Assembly: GCA_000955785.1 (NCBI GenBank) | Contig: JYOD01000005.1 | Span: 52,746 to 116,745, forward strand | Length of the DNA: 64,000 nt | Direction of reading: 5' to 3' | From: Burkholderiaceae bacterium 16 | GTDB lineage: Bacteria > Pseudomonadota > Gammaproteobacteria > Burkholderiales > Burkholderiaceae | Shown: positions 10,154-20,322 of the stretch, one piece after another | How the letters are laid out: every line of letters begins with the position of its first letter | Numbering within the stretch: the first letter of the stretch is position 1 | Position numbers and translations under genes: made by a program | Notes under the pieces: model-generated | The model's database searches: none | Seen by the model: the letters and a program-made list of their open reading frames with translations, nothing else | What the model was told of the DNA's origin: nothing

Positions 10154-11081
10154 AGCCGTAGGCGCGCAATCCAGCTTCGTTGTCGGCCCAGCCGCTCTTT
10201 ACCTTGATGAACATTTCCAGGTAGACCTTGCCGTCGAACAGCTTCTCCATGTCGATGCGGGCTTCGGTGGAAATGGTCTTGAGCTTGGCACCCTTGTTGC
10301 CGATGATCATGGCCTTGTGCCCGTCGCGCTCGACCAGGATGGTGGCGAAGATGCGCCGCAGCCGGCCTTCCGTCTCGAACTTTTCGATGATGACCGTGCT
10401 GGTGTACGGCAATTCATCGCCGGTCCAGCGGAACACCTTCTCGCGGATGATCTCCGACGCCATGAAGCGCTCGCTGCGATCGGTCATGGAGTCGGCGTCA
10501 TACATCGGCTCGCCTTCCGGCAGGTACGGCCGGATGATCGCCAGCAGACGCTCGATGTGGTCTTGCGTCTTGGCCGACATCGGCACCACTTCCGCGAACT
10601 GGAACTGGTGGCCCATCTTTTCCAGGAAGGGCATCATCACCTCGGCCCGGTCCGCGCCAAGGCGATCGAGCTTGTTGGTAACCAGCAGCACCGGCACTTT
10701 CTTCGGCAACAGCGAAAGCACCTTCTCGTCGTCGGCGCCGTAGTAGCCGGCTTCCACGACGAACAGCACCAGGTCCACCGACGACAGCGTCGAGGTGACC
10801 GCGCGGTTCAGCGAGCGGTTCAGCGCGCTGGCATGGCGTGTCTGGAAGCCCGGCGTATCGACGAACACGTACTGGGCATCCTCGGTAGTCTGAATGCCGA
10901 CAATGCGATGGCGCGTGGTCTGCGCCTTGCGCGAGGTGATGCTGATCTTCTGACCGACCAGCGCATTCATCAGGGTGGACTTGCCGACGTTGGGACGCCC
11001 GACAATGGCCACGGTGCCGCAGCGGAACGCCGCGGATGGGGTACCCGCGGCGGCTTGCCGCGGATCGGTAGATTCGGTCAT
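10146..11081 (-). CDS. era: GTPase Era
   Basis: Essential GTPase that binds the 3' end of 16S rRNA during small-subunit maturation. The 311 residues include G1 GRPNVGKST, the G2/switch region, G3 DTPG, G4 TNKLD, and a C-terminal KH domain that binds RNA. It overlaps rnc by 4 bases upstream and recO by 8 bases downstream, so the three genes are likely co-translated. Confidence 0.97.
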   Translation of the reverse strand: MTESTDPRQAAAGTPSAAFRCGTVAIVGRPNVGKSTLMNALVGQKISITSRKAQTTRHRIVGIQTTEDAQYVFVDTPGFQTRHASALNRSLNRAVTSTLSSVDLVLFVVEAGYYGADDEKVLSLLPKKVPVLLVTNKLDRLGADRAEVMMPFLEKMGHQFQFAEVVPMSAKTQDHIERLLAIIRPYLPEGEPMYDADSMTDRSERFMASEIIREKVFRWTGDELPYTSTVIIEKFETEGRLRRIFATILVERDGHKAMIIGNKGAKLKTISTEARIDMEKLFDGKVYLEMFIKVKSGWADNEAGLRAYGYE

Positions 11082-11848
11082 TCCTTCAACCTGAGAGACA
11101 ACTGGGGATCGGGTGGCACCGGTTGCTTGCGCGTCTTGCCGGTGCGCTCGGCCCGGCTGCGCTTGAGCAACTGGGGCACGAGCTTCTGCACCTCGTCGAG
11201 CGCCAGCTTGGCAGCGGCCTGTTCGGCGGCACGGCGCGACGCGCCGGTACCGAACACCCGCACTTCCAGTTTAGGCACGGTGCACTCGACTTCAAACTGC
11301 TGGTTATGCGCGGCGCCATGTGTGGCGATCACGTTATATTGCGGCAGGGCTATCTTGTGGCCTTGCAGGTACTCCTGCAGCAGCGTCTTGGCGTCCTTGC
11401 CCAGCGTGCGCGGATCGACCTGCTCGAGGATGGGGATATAAAGCTTGCGGATCAGCGTGCGCGCGCCCTCGAAGCCGGCATCGAGGAAGACGGCGCCTAC
11501 GATCGCTTCCAGCGCATCGGCCAGGATCGACGGGCGGCGGAAACCGCCGCTCTTCAGTTCCCCCTCGCCCAGGCGCAGCGCCTCGGACAATTGCAGCATC
11601 TGCGCAATTTCATACAGCGCCTGCTGCTTGACTAGGTTGGCGCGCACGCGGGACAGGTCGCCTTCGTCGAGCTTGCTGAACATGCCATACAGCATGTCAG
11701 CCACGGCACAGTTCAGCACCGAATCGCCGAGGAATTCCAGGCGTTCGTTGTGCAAGGCACTGTGGCTGCGGTGCGTCAGCGCCTGCTGCAGCAATTCTGG
11801 CTTGCTGAAGCGGTAGCCGAGGCGTTGCTGCAAGGCGTCGAGGTTCAT
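11078..11848 (-). CDS. rnc: Ribonuclease III
   Basis: Double-strand-specific endoribonuclease that processes rRNA precursors and many mRNAs. The 256-residue protein has the catalytic signature [12 protein letters not shown], acidic residues [12 protein letters not shown], and a C-terminal double-stranded RNA-binding domain, followed by a basic tail about 30 residues longer than in E. coli. It starts one base after the preceding DUF4845 gene and overlaps era. Confidence 0.96.
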   Translation of the reverse strand: MNLDALQQRLGYRFSKPELLQQALTHRSHSALHNERLEFLGDSVLNCAVADMLYGMFSKLDEGDLSRVRANLVKQQALYEIAQMLQLSEALRLGEGELKSGGFRRPSILADALEAIVGAVFLDAGFEGARTLIRKLYIPILEQVDPRTLGKDAKTLLQEYLQGHKIALPQYNVIATHGAAHNQQFEVECTVPKLEVRVFGTGASRRAAEQAAAKLALDEVQKLVPQLLKRSRAERTGKTRKQPVPPDPQLSLRLKE

Positions 11849-11849
11849 G

Positions 11850-12254
11850 TCAGTACTGCGTTCCCGAATAGGTAATCAAAAGGCTCAGAGGACCGTATAA
11901 CGGCACTTCGTTACGGTAGGAAAAGCCCACCGACCGGATCCCGCCATTGTCGTCTTCATGGATATCCAGATCGTCGCTGCGCACAGCGGTGATACGGTCG
12001 ATCTGCGCCTGCTTGTTGAAATAATCGGCCACTTCACGCTTGTTCGATGCCTGTTGCTTGGCATAACTGACGGCGCGCTTGACCGAGAAATACTCCAGCA
12101 GGCTTGGGATCGCCCTGACCGCCGGGATCACAAAGCCCCCGACGACCAGTATGACGATCAGCAAGCTGCCGAGGGAGAATCCACGCGGCTTGCTGCGTCC
12201 CGACAAACGTGCCCGCCCCCTGACTGCCCCAACCACTCGACCCGATTGACCCAT
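11850..12254 (-). CDS. DUF4845 membrane protein
   Basis: A small single-pass inner-membrane protein of unknown function (134 residues). A basic N-terminus precedes one hydrophobic helix ([19 protein letters not shown], about residues 28-46) and a polar region predicted to be periplasmic. It lies between lepB and rnc, the usual position for DUF4845 proteins in beta- and gammaproteobacteria. The gap to rnc is one base, so it is in the lepB-rnc-era operon. Its role is unknown; assistance to LepB is only a guess from context. Confidence 0.85.
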   Translation of the reverse strand: MGQSGRVVGAVRGRARLSGRSKPRGFSLGSLLIVILVVGGFVIPAVRAIPSLLEYFSVKRAVSYAKQQASNKREVADYFNKQAQIDRITAVRSDDLDIHEDDNGGIRSVGFSYRNEVPLYGPLSLLITYSGTQY

Positions 12255-12305
12255 GTTGCGCTTTCCCTCGCTTGACTGGAGTGATTTATACGCATCGCAG
12301 GAGGC

Positions 12306-13205
12306 TTACTTGAACGCCCCCACGCGTCCGATATTGCCGAGGTTCATCCAGATCAGGAATGCCCTGCCAACAATATTCTGATCGGGCACGAAGCCCCAGT
12401 AACGTGAATCCAGGCTGTTATCCCGGTTATCGCCCATCACAAAATAGTGGCCTTGCGGCACTTTGCACGTTACGCCTTGCTGATTGTAAGTGCAGTTTTC
12501 GTGGAACGGGAAATCCGGATCCATGCCGGAGATATAGGCTGGCCTGTCGGCATCATTGAGGATACCGTGCTCCGGGCCGTCGGGCAGCTTCTCGCGGAAG
12601 TGCTTCGAATAGGAAAGCCGCTCTTCATCCAGGTAGTCAGGCAGCGCGCTGTACTCCGCGGGCTTGCCGTTGATGGTCAGGCGCTTGTTCTGGTAGCTCA
12701 CCACATCGCCCGGCACCCCGATCACACGCTTGATGTAATCGAGCGACTGGTCCTTCGGGTAGCGGAACACCATCACATCGCCGCGCTGGGGGTCGCCGAC
12801 CGAGATGATCTTCTTGTTCACCACCGGCAGGCGGATGCCGTAGTCGTACTTGTTGACCAGGATGAAGTCGCCGATCAGCAGCGTCGGGATCATCGAGCCG
12901 GACGGGATCTTGAACGGCTCGACCACGAAGGAGCGCAGCACGAACACGGCCAGGATCACCGGGAAGAAACTTGCCGAATACTCCAGCCACCAGGGCTGGC
13001 GCAGCTTTTCCTCGGCCAGGCGGCTACGCGAGGTATCGACCTCGCCAACGCCATAGCGCCCCTGCAGATCGGAGCGGCGCGCATCGAACTCCGCCAGCGC
13101 GGACTGTGCGGAAAGCCGCCGTTGCTTCTCGAACACCAGTTTGTCGGCCACCCAGGCAACGCCCGTGATAACCACCAGCACAAAAAGGATCAGTGCAAAA
13201 TTCAT
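12306..13205 (-). CDS. lepB: Signal peptidase I
   Basis: Inner-membrane serine protease that removes signal peptides from exported proteins. In its 299 residues are an N-terminal membrane helix, a second membrane segment (FPVILAVFVLRSFVVEPF), the nucleophile Ser in PSGSMIPTL, the general-base Lys in YIKRVIGVPGD, and the C-terminal boxes GDNRDNSLDSR and VGRAF. It follows lepA by 70 bases, the classic lepA-lepB arrangement. Confidence 0.97.
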   Translation of the reverse strand: MNFALILFVLVVITGVAWVADKLVFEKQRRLSAQSALAEFDARRSDLQGRYGVGEVDTSRSRLAEEKLRQPWWLEYSASFFPVILAVFVLRSFVVEPFKIPSGSMIPTLLIGDFILVNKYDYGIRLPVVNKKIISVGDPQRGDVMVFRYPKDQSLDYIKRVIGVPGDVVSYQNKRLTINGKPAEYSALPDYLDEERLSYSKHFREKLPDGPEHGILNDADRPAYISGMDPDFPFHENCTYNQQGVTCKVPQGHYFVMGDNRDNSLDSRYWGFVPDQNIVGRAFLIWMNLGNIGRVGAFK

Positions 13206-13275
13206 GACGGCTAGATCTTCGTGTTGTTTTGTTAGAGGCCGCTTCGCCAGCCGGCGAGAGCCGGCCTCCGCCAGC

Positions 13276-15069
13276 TTACTTGTCGCCTACCTGCAGGATC
13301 GCCAGGAAAGCCTCCTGGGGGATCTCGACCGTACCCACCTGCTTCATGCGCTTCTTACCCGCTTTTTGCTTCTCGAGCAGCTTCTTCTTGCGCGAGATAT
13401 CGCCGCCGTAGCACTTGGCGAGCACGTTCTTGCGCAGCGCCTTGACGTTCTCGCGCGCGATGATGTTGGCGCCGATCGTGGCCTGGATGGCTACGTCATA
13501 CATCTGGCGCGGGATGATCTCGCGCATCTTCGATACCACTTCGCGGCCACGGTACTGCGAATTGCTGCGGTGGACGATCACAGACAGCGCGTCGACCTTG
13601 TCGCCGTTGATCAGGATGTCCACCTTGACCACGTCGGCGGCACGATATTCCTTGAACTCGTAATCCATCGAGGCATAGCCGCGCGACACCGATTTCAGGC
13701 GGTCGAAGAAATCCATGACGATTTCCGCCATCGGGATCTCATACGTGAGCTGCACCTGCTTGCCGTGGTAGCTCATGTTGATCTGCGTGCCGCGCTTTTG
13801 CGTGCACAGCGTGATCACGGAGCCGACGTAGTCCTGCGGCATGTACAGGTTAACGGTGACGATGGGCTCGAGGATATTCTCGATACGACTCGGATCCGGC
13901 ATCTTGGCGGGGTTTTCCACCGTCAGCATGGTGCCGTCACGCATCTGCACCTGGTACACCACCGTCGGCGCGGTAGTGATGAGGTCCATGTCGAACTCGC
14001 GTTCCAGGCGCTCCTGCACGATTTCCATGTGCAACAGGCCCAGGAAGCCGCAGCGGAAGCCGAAGCCGAGTGCCTGAGACACTTCAGGCTCGTACTGCAA
14101 CGATGCGTCGTTGAGCTTGAGCTTTTCCAGGGATTCGCGCAGTGCTTCGTACTGGTTGGATTCCACCGGATACAGGCCCGCGAACACCTGCGGCTTGACC
14201 TCCTTGAAGCCCGGCAGCGGCTCGGCCGCCTTGCGCGCCACGGTGGTGATGGTGTCACCCACCTTGGCCGCCTTCAGTTCCTTGATGCCGGCGATCACGA
14301 AACCCACCTGCCCTGCCGACAGCGACTCGCGCGGCAGCGACTTGGGCGAGAATACGCCGACCTGCTCGACCAGGTGCTGCGAGCCGGTGGCCATCAGCAG
14401 TACCTTGTCCTTGGGCTTGAGGGTGCCGTTGACCACGCGCACCAGCATCACCACGCCAACGTAGTTGTCGAACCACGAGTCGATGATCAGGGCCTGCAAC
14501 GGTGCGCCCGCGTCGCCCTTGGGCGGCGGCACGCGGGCGATCATCGCCTCGATCACGTCCTGCACGCCCAGGCCGGTCTTGGCCGAGCACGGCGTGGCAT
14601 CCTGGGCGTCGATCCCGATCACTTCCTCGATCTCGCGGATCGCGTTTTCCGGATCGGCCGACGGCAGGTCGATCTTGTTGAGCACCGGCACCACTTCCAC
14701 GCCGAGTTCGATCGCGGTGTAACAGTTGGCGACAGTCTGCGCCTCCACCCCCTGGGAAGCATCGACCACCAGCAGCGCGCCTTCGCAGGCGGACAGCGAG
14801 CGACTCACTTCATAGCTGAAGTCGACGTGCCCCGGCGTGTCGATCAGGTTGAGGTTATAGATCTTGCCGTCGCGCGCCTTGTAGCTGAGCGCCGCGGTCT
14901 GGGCCTTGATGGTGATGCCGCGCTCCTTCTCGATGTCCATCGAGTCGAGCACCTGCGCCTCCATCTCGCGATCGGACAGGCCTCCGCAGAGTTGAATGAT
15001 GCGGTCGGCCAGGGTCGATTTACCGTGGTCGATGTGGGCGATGATCGAGAAGTTGCGGATATGGTCCAT
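13276..15069 (-). CDS. lepA: Elongation factor 4 (LepA)
   Basis: Ribosomal GTPase related to EF-G, implicated in back-translocation and 30S biogenesis. The 597 residues are of standard size. The G1 motif is AHIDHGKST, then DTPGHVDF and NKIDLPSA, and the C-terminal domain unique to LepA is present ([12 protein letters not shown] and the basic end [15 protein letters not shown]). The start at [10 protein letters not shown] matches the family; the frame runs 49 codons further upstream without a reason to use them. Confidence 0.97.
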   Translation of the reverse strand: MDHIRNFSIIAHIDHGKSTLADRIIQLCGGLSDREMEAQVLDSMDIEKERGITIKAQTAALSYKARDGKIYNLNLIDTPGHVDFSYEVSRSLSACEGALLVVDASQGVEAQTVANCYTAIELGVEVVPVLNKIDLPSADPENAIREIEEVIGIDAQDATPCSAKTGLGVQDVIEAMIARVPPPKGDAGAPLQALIIDSWFDNYVGVVMLVRVVNGTLKPKDKVLLMATGSQHLVEQVGVFSPKSLPRESLSAGQVGFVIAGIKELKAAKVGDTITTVARKAAEPLPGFKEVKPQVFAGLYPVESNQYEALRESLEKLKLNDASLQYEPEVSQALGFGFRCGFLGLLHMEIVQERLEREFDMDLITTAPTVVYQVQMRDGTMLTVENPAKMPDPSRIENILEPIVTVNLYMPQDYVGSVITLCTQKRGTQINMSYHGKQVQLTYEIPMAEIVMDFFDRLKSVSRGYASMDYEFKEYRAADVVKVDILINGDKVDALSVIVHRSNSQYRGREVVSKMREIIPRQMYDVAIQATIGANIIARENVKALRKNVLAKCYGGDISRKKKLLEKQKAGKKRMKQVGTVEIPQEAFLAILQVGDK

Positions 15070-15362
15070 CTGATGTTCAGGGGTGCGCCAGTTCGGGCCA
15101 GGAGGTGCCCGCATGGGCACGCCTGGCGGCGCAGCAATTATGAACGACCTGGAACTGGCGCCTTGTCGGGCGGGCCCCGCTCCGGTCGCAGGTTGGTGAC
15201 GCGGACTTTGCGCCAAACTGCAATTTTACCGTATTTTCAAGGACTTCCGTATTGCGAAATGGGCGGCTGATCAAGCCATCACGCCACGCCATGCCCCGCA
15301 GGGCGCACTTGCGCGCCTTCGACCGGCCGTTCGTCCACTCGCGGGGCCGCATGTGCGGCGAA

Positions 15363-15603
15363 TCACGCTTTCACCCGATTTTCGTCGGGAAAGTAGTGGC
15401 ACAGTTCCTCGCCAGGGGTAGCCGGAGGCCCAACCATCAGCACAGGCACCAGTTCGCCGAAGCGCGCTTCGGTCGCGGGATCGGTATCCACGTCCACCTC
15501 GTGCAGGACAAAGGAAAAATCGCGCCGGAGCGGTTCCAGCGCGATTTTCATGTCTTCGCACAGATGGCAATACCCCCCTGCCATACAGTGTGAGATCGGC
15601 CAT
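15363..15603 (-). pseudogene. Glutaredoxin-family protein, frameshifted at a G6 run
   Basis: Small thioredoxin-fold protein of the family found after mucD in many betaproteobacteria. From an ATG at 15603 the first frame gives MADLTLYGRG, then must change frame within six consecutive G (C on the plus strand, 15573-15578) to continue GYCHLCEDM and on to the TGA at 15363. With five G the reading would be continuous, about 79 residues, with strand beta-1 (LTLYGR) followed directly by the CxxC active site. As it stands only a 73-codon frame from an internal ATG at 15584 is open, lacking beta-1. It may be a sequencing error, a real mutation or a slippage switch. It starts 10 bases after mucD. Confidence 0.7.
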
Positions 15604-15613
15604 GGCGAGCCGG

Positions 15614-17122
15614 TCAGCGCGAGGACGTTGTGCCCGGACGCAAGGTCAGCACCTGGGTGGCATCGCCGCGGCGGACGAACACGGCGGCAATCTTCGTCTT
15701 GTCCAGCCCCTTGACCAGTTCGTTGAACTGGCGCGGGCTGGTCACGTCGCTATCGCCCAGCCGCAGGATGATGTCGCCCGGGCGAATGCCGGCACGCATC
15801 GCCGGCCCGTCGGACTGCTCGACCTCCACGCCCGACTTGATCTTGAGTTCCTTCAGCTTTGCATCGGGAATTTCGTTGACGATCAGGCCGAGTGCATTGG
15901 GCTTGGCTGCCGGCGCGGCACCGTCGTCGCGCTGTGTATTGCCGCCACGGGTGCGCACCTTGGCATCGGCGTCGAGTTCGGCCACGGTGATCGAAACCTC
16001 CCGCGTCGCGCCCTTGCGCCACAGCTGCAGCGGTACGCGCGTGCCCGGCTTGATATCGCCGACCATGCGCGGCAGGTCGGACGCCTTCTCGATGTCACGG
16101 CCGTTGAACTTGAGGATGATGTCACCGGCTTCGATCCCCGCCTTCTCGGCAGGGCCGCCGGGTTCGACGCTACCCACCAGCGCGCCCCGGGCTCGGCCCA
16201 GGCCGAGCGAGTCGGCGACTTCCTTGGTGACATCGCCGATCGCAACCGCGATACGCCCGCGCGTCACCTTGCCGGTCGCCTTAAGCTGCTCGGTGACACG
16301 CATGGCCTCGTCGATCGGGATGGCGAAGGAGATGCCCATATAGCCCCCGCTGCGGCTATAGATCTGGGAATTGATGCCGATGACCTCGCCGCGCAGGTTG
16401 ATCAGCGGGCCACCCGAGTTACCTGGATTAACCGCCACATCGGTCTGGATGAACGGCAGGTAGTCCCCGGTATCGCGCCCCTTGGCCGACACAATGCCGG
16501 CCGTCACAGTGTTGTCGAGGCCAAATGGCGAGCCGATCGCCAGCACCCATTCGCCGGCGCGGACCTTGTCCGAATCGCCGAGCGTGAGCTTGGGCAAGCC
16601 GGTCGCGTCGACCTTGAGCAACGCTACGTCGGTACGTTTGTCCGAGCCAATCAGCTTCGCCTTGAACTCCCGCTTGTCGGGCAGCGTGACATAGATGGTT
16701 TCCGCATCCGCCACAACATGAGCATTAGTCATCACATAGCCATCCTGGCTGATGACAAAACCGGACCCCACGCCACGACTCTGCTCCTCGCCCTGCGGCC
16801 CCTGCGGCCCCTGCGGCGGCTGGCCGCGGCGCGGAGTGCCCGGAGGCGTGGGCGCGCCCGGCATGGGCACACCAAAGAAACGGCGGAAGAACTCTGCCAT
16901 CTCGTCGTCTTCGCTGCCGGGAGTACCGCGCGCGCGAACGCGCTCGGTGGTGCGGATATTCACGACGGCCGGGCCGGCTTTTTCCACCAGATCGGTGAAA
17001 TCGGGCAGGTTATACGACGGCGCGGCCGCCTGTGCATGGCTCAGCTCGGCGACAAATGGCGCAAAAGCGAGAATGGCAGCCATGAGCACGGTCCGAGCCA
17101 AGGCTGGAGATCTTGGTGACAT
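15614..17122 (-). CDS. mucD: Periplasmic serine protease DegP/MucD
   Basis: Do-type protease/chaperone that degrades misfolded periplasmic proteins and dampens the sigma-E response. The 502-residue protein has a signal peptide (cleavage near AELSHAQA), a Gly/Pro-rich Q-linker (about residues 85-112), a trypsin-like domain with His in TNAHVV, Asp in DVALLKV and Ser in NPGNSGGPL, and two PDZ domains (about 285-375 and 410-490). It follows mucB by 113 bases, completing the rpoE-mucA-mucB-mucD locus. Confidence 0.95.
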   Translation of the reverse strand: MSPRSPALARTVLMAAILAFAPFVAELSHAQAAAPSYNLPDFTDLVEKAGPAVVNIRTTERVRARGTPGSEDDEMAEFFRRFFGVPMPGAPTPPGTPRRGQPPQGPQGPQGEEQSRGVGSGFVISQDGYVMTNAHVVADAETIYVTLPDKREFKAKLIGSDKRTDVALLKVDATGLPKLTLGDSDKVRAGEWVLAIGSPFGLDNTVTAGIVSAKGRDTGDYLPFIQTDVAVNPGNSGGPLINLRGEVIGINSQIYSRSGGYMGISFAIPIDEAMRVTEQLKATGKVTRGRIAVAIGDVTKEVADSLGLGRARGALVGSVEPGGPAEKAGIEAGDIILKFNGRDIEKASDLPRMVGDIKPGTRVPLQLWRKGATREVSITVAELDADAKVRTRGGNTQRDDGAAPAAKPNALGLIVNEIPDAKLKELKIKSGVEVEQSDGPAMRAGIRPGDIILRLGDSDVTSPRQFNELVKGLDKTKIAAVFVRRGDATQVLTLRPGTTSSR

Positions 17123-17235
17123 CGTCGACTCCCGGGAGATCAGCGAAACGAGGAAAAAGCTTGGGCGGCGTGCGCAGCGGACTGGCGGCGGATGCAGGGC
17201 GGCGTTCTCGCCGCCCCTCCACGCAGCAATCCGGC

Positions 17236-18318
17236 TTAGTGGGCCTTCGGTGGTTTGTATTCTACCGCCGAGGCAAACTGCCTTACTGTGGCCGGCGGGA
17301 CTTCGCCCACTACGGTGATCCAGAAATCGGCCACACGGCGCACCACCACCTGGGTAGCACCGAGCGAAGCCACGCCTTCGCGGCGCACGCGCTGCTCGGA
17401 AACCGGCTCGATAAATACCGACAAACCGGTCAAGCCATCGCTATAGACGATCTGGAGCACTTCGAAGACGTTCCCGCGCGGGTTGGCCTGTGGTGCGCGC
17501 AACTCCCCAAGTGGCCGGCGAACCTCGCGGATCTTCATGAACCCTTTGACCGGGATCCCGATGCTCCAGCCCTCGTCGGCGATATTGGCAGGCTGGTTGG
17601 TCACCTCATAGTGGTTCCAGGCGCCGGAATTCTTGATGGCAGTGAGGATGCGCTGCTTTTCGGAAGGCACTCCGATCTCGACTTGCGAGAAAGCGACCTG
17701 CTCCAGCACCTTGCCGCCCTCGCCCAGGGTCTGGGCGCGCATCAGCAGGCCGGAATTCTTCTCGGCCCAAAGACGCACGGCATAGCGCGCGGCGTCATGC
17801 GGCTCCAGCGAGAACACCTCGCACTCAACGCCGGCCACGCGCTCGCCGGGAAGCTTGCGCATATCGTAGATATCCAGCACATCGCTCTTGTTGGTGGCCA
17901 GGAGGGCCGGAAAACGATCCTTGGCTTCCTGCTTTTCCACCACCACCAGCTTGGCCTCGGGAATCAGGCTATGCACGATATCGTTCTGGCGCAGCACCTC
18001 GCGTGGCTTGCCGTCGAGCGTCTCAAGCCGTTCGTACTCGTTGTTGACGAGATCACTATAGTGCTGAATGCGCGACGCATGCATCACGCTGCCGCGCTGA
18101 TAGATCAGCGTGCCGACATAATTCTCGCGCTGGGCCGCGCGGTGGATCTTGTTGAGCCAGGCCGTTGCGTCGCGACGGGCCAGCGTATTGTCCGGCGGCT
18201 GCGCAGTTGCTGCAGCCGCAGTCAGACACAAGGCCAGAAAAAAGGACCTGCGAAGGGCCCTAATTCTGTGTGCGCCCGCTACGTTGGCGGGCGACCATCC
18301 TTTATGCATGTCCGGCAT
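17236..18318 (-). CDS. mucB: Sigma-E regulatory protein MucB/RseB
   Basis: Periplasmic protein that binds the anti-sigma factor MucA and protects it from DegS until envelope damage occurs. The 360 residues carry a signal peptide (FFLALCLTAAAATAQ), then the two-domain RseB fold resembling LolA/LolB lipid-binding proteins (NYVGTLIYQRG and GVECEVFSLEPHDAARY). Start and mucA stop share one base (TAATG), which suggests translational coupling and equal amounts of the partners. Confidence 0.94.
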   Translation of the reverse strand: MPDMHKGWSPANVAGAHRIRALRRSFFLALCLTAAAATAQPPDNTLARRDATAWLNKIHRAAQRENYVGTLIYQRGSVMHASRIQHYSDLVNNEYERLETLDGKPREVLRQNDIVHSLIPEAKLVVVEKQEAKDRFPALLATNKSDVLDIYDMRKLPGERVAGVECEVFSLEPHDAARYAVRLWAEKNSGLLMRAQTLGEGGKVLEQVAFSQVEIGVPSEKQRILTAIKNSGAWNHYEVTNQPANIADEGWSIGIPVKGFMKIREVRRPLGELRAPQANPRGNVFEVLQIVYSDGLTGLSVFIEPVSEQRVRREGVASLGATQVVVRRVADFWITVVGEVPPATVRQFASAVEYKPPKAH

Positions 18319-18947
18319 TATTCCTGCGAATTGTCCTGAGAGAAGTTTGCGCTGTTGGCAACGGTGCGCATCGTGGGCACTACCGCATCAGTTGCAACCG
18401 ATACGCGGTGGGCACGCAGATATTCGTCCAGACGCGGATCGCGGATCATTTGCGCGCTGTCCGCGGACACGGTCACGATGCCGCCGGCCTTGGGCGCGGC
18501 GGGTTGCTCTACGCGTGCCACCACGGCATCCGGCGTACCGAGGTCGGCGGAACCGCGCATCTGCGGCACCACCACCCAGCTGACGGCCGCCACTGCGGCA
18601 GCGATGGCCGTACCCGGCATCACGCGGCGAACCCACGACGGCTTGAAGAGCATGCGGTGTGCTGCCGACGCCTTCGCGACCGCGGGCACCAGCACATGCG
18701 GTTCGCTGTCGAGACGGGCGGAAAACCGGGAGAGAAAATCATCGGTCGAGCCAGCATGCGTCAGTTCTTCCGAACGCAGGGCATCGCCAATCAGTTGATA
18801 GGAGGTCCAGCTCGCCATGCCCGTCCCGCTCTTCGCGAGATCCAACACAGCGCTTACTTCGTGCGGCGCCAGCTCGCCATCCATCAGCACGGAAATCTGC
18901 TCCGCTGCTTCCACTACATGAACCGACTGCTTGTGAGCCTGACCCAT
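18318..18947 (-). CDS. mucA: Anti-sigma-E factor MucA/RseA
   Basis: Inner-membrane anti-sigma factor that holds RpoE inactive and is destroyed by regulated proteolysis. The 209-residue protein has the N-terminal RseA domain (EQISVLMDGELAPHE, near residue 20) that binds sigma, one transmembrane helix around residues 105-125 (PGTAIAAAVAAVSWVVV) and a periplasmic tail for MucB binding. It lies 126 bases after rpoE. Confidence 0.93.
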   Translation of the reverse strand: MGQAHKQSVHVVEAAEQISVLMDGELAPHEVSAVLDLAKSGTGMASWTSYQLIGDALRSEELTHAGSTDDFLSRFSARLDSEPHVLVPAVAKASAAHRMLFKPSWVRRVMPGTAIAAAVAAVSWVVVPQMRGSADLGTPDAVVARVEQPAAPKAGGIVTVSADSAQMIRDPRLDEYLRAHRVSVATDAVVPTMRTVANSANFSQDNSQE

Positions 18948-19073
18948 TTCCCACCCCTAGAAAAACCATTGAACACCGACAATCCCGTCTACTACCTTGT
19001 CGTTTATCGATGCAGGAATAGGCTGCAACGCTGGCCGCACGACATTTTCTTTACCACTGACGACGGCTGACTA

Positions 19074-19673
19074 CTACCATCGTTTGCCCTCTGCCGTTCC
19101 CAGCAGCGGACGCAATTTCTCGGCAATCGCCTCGCGCGCCCGGAAGATGCGCGACCGGACGGTGCCGATCGGGCACCCCATGGCTTCCGCGATCTCCTCG
19201 TAGCTGAGGCCTTCGATCTCGCGAAGGGTGATGGCGGTGCGCAATTCCTCGGGCAGTGCTTCCATCGCGCGGTTGACCGTCTCGGCCACCTGGCGGGTGT
19301 GGAGCATCGACTCCGGCGTATTGATATCTCTTAGTTGCTCACCGTCCGCAAAAGTTTCAGCCTCTTCGGCATCGATATCACTGGAGGCTTCCGGCCGGCG
19401 CCCCTGAGTCGCCAGGTAGTTCTTCGCGGTGTTCACCGCAATCCGGTACAACCAGGTGTAGAACGCCGACTCGCCGCGAAACTGCGGCAAAGCACGATAC
19501 GCCTTGATAAAGGCGTCCTGTGCCACATCCTCCACTTCGGCCGAATCCCGCACCAAACGCGAAATGAGCCTGATGATCTTGCGGTGGTATTTCACCACCA
19601 ACAATTCAAAGGCCCGCTTATCGCCTTGCTGGACGCGCTCAACGAGGAGCTGATCGGCTTCGCGTTCGCTCAC
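19074..19673 (-). CDS. rpoE: RNA polymerase sigma factor RpoE (sigma-24)
   Basis: Extracytoplasmic-function sigma factor for envelope stress genes. The 199 residues contain region 2 (FELLVVKYHRKI, EDVAQDAFIKAYRALPQFRGES) that binds the -10 element and MucA, and region 4 (SYEEIAEAMGCPIGTVRSRIFRARE) for the -35. The start is followed directly by SEREADQLLVERVQQGD as in Pseudomonas and Ralstonia homologues. I could not identify a convincing self-regulated sigma-E promoter upstream. Confidence 0.97.
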   Translation of the reverse strand: MSEREADQLLVERVQQGDKRAFELLVVKYHRKIIRLISRLVRDSAEVEDVAQDAFIKAYRALPQFRGESAFYTWLYRIAVNTAKNYLATQGRRPEASSDIDAEEAETFADGEQLRDINTPESMLHTRQVAETVNRAMEALPEELRTAITLREIEGLSYEEIAEAMGCPIGTVRSRIFRAREAIAEKLRPLLGTAEGKRW

Positions 19674-19802
19674 GAATATTTCACCTGCAGTGTATCTCTT
19701 GGTATCGTCTTCACGACAAACGTTGTATTTTACCTACGTAGCTGGGCGCACGGTCAGTGCGGTGCAACGCATATTGTGATGGATGTTCGAAACAGTCGCG
19801 CA

Positions 19803-20315
19803 TCAACTGGCCTCGCCTGTCGCCTGGCAGTCACGCTGCGCAACACGGAGAGTACGCCTGAGCGCCCGCAAGGCGCCGGTCCCCACGAGCACACGGCTGA
19901 CCACCAGCACCCGAGGGGGATGTCCGGTCACCGGCTCCAAGGCCAGCACCAGGGCCAGCTCGCCCAATGCCCAACTGGACTCGACACGCGCCACCGCGCG
20001 GCGGCCGTCCGGCAGGACAACAAGGATGCCTGGCCGGCCCGTGCGATCCCGTCCTTGCGCCAGGCCGTCGTAGGTACACGCGGCGCCGCGCCAGAGTGCG
20101 TGCCAGTGCCATGCGAGCCAACCGCACAACGCAGCGACGCCGAGCACCGCCAGCCATTGCGGCAAATTCCAGCCTTGCGCAGACCGCCCCAGTTCGTGCA
20201 CCCCTTGCCGGGCAAGCAACGCGAACGTTGCCAGCTCGCAGGCAAGAAACAGCGCCAAAACCCACCGCAAAGGATGGGCCTTGACTGAACTCCATGGGGA
20301 CGCCACCCGGCGCAC
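19803..20315 (-). CDS. Small membrane protein, YgfX-like topology
   Basis: Function unknown. About 170 residues form two hydrophobic helices (WVLALFLACELATFALLA and WLAVLGVAALCGWLAWHWH) with a cytoplasmic C-terminal beta-rich part ending VGTGALRALRRTLR. This layout (two helices, a short soluble domain, a terminal LRR-type basic helix) resembles YgfX/CptA proteins, but I see no decisive motif. The start is uncertain: GTG at 20315 avoids overlap with fabF, while TTG at 20342 would overlap its end by 20 bases. It lies between fabF and rpoE, a position conserved in Ralstonia-group genomes as I recall. Confidence 0.6.
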   Translation of the reverse strand: MRRVASPWSSVKAHPLRWVLALFLACELATFALLARQGVHELGRSAQGWNLPQWLAVLGVAALCGWLAWHWHALWRGAACTYDGLAQGRDRTGRPGILVVLPDGRRAVARVESSWALGELALVLALEPVTGHPPRVLVVSRVLVGTGALRALRRTLRVAQRDCQATGEAS

Positions 20316-20322
20316 GCCGGGT

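Noticed and set aside
13141..15270. A 709-codon open frame antisense to lepA
   Set aside because: Same reason: long antisense frame in GC-rich DNA opposite a complete LepA.
19674..19802. Self-regulated sigma-E promoter before rpoE
   Set aside because: No good GGAACTT/TCTGA-type pair with correct spacing was visible.
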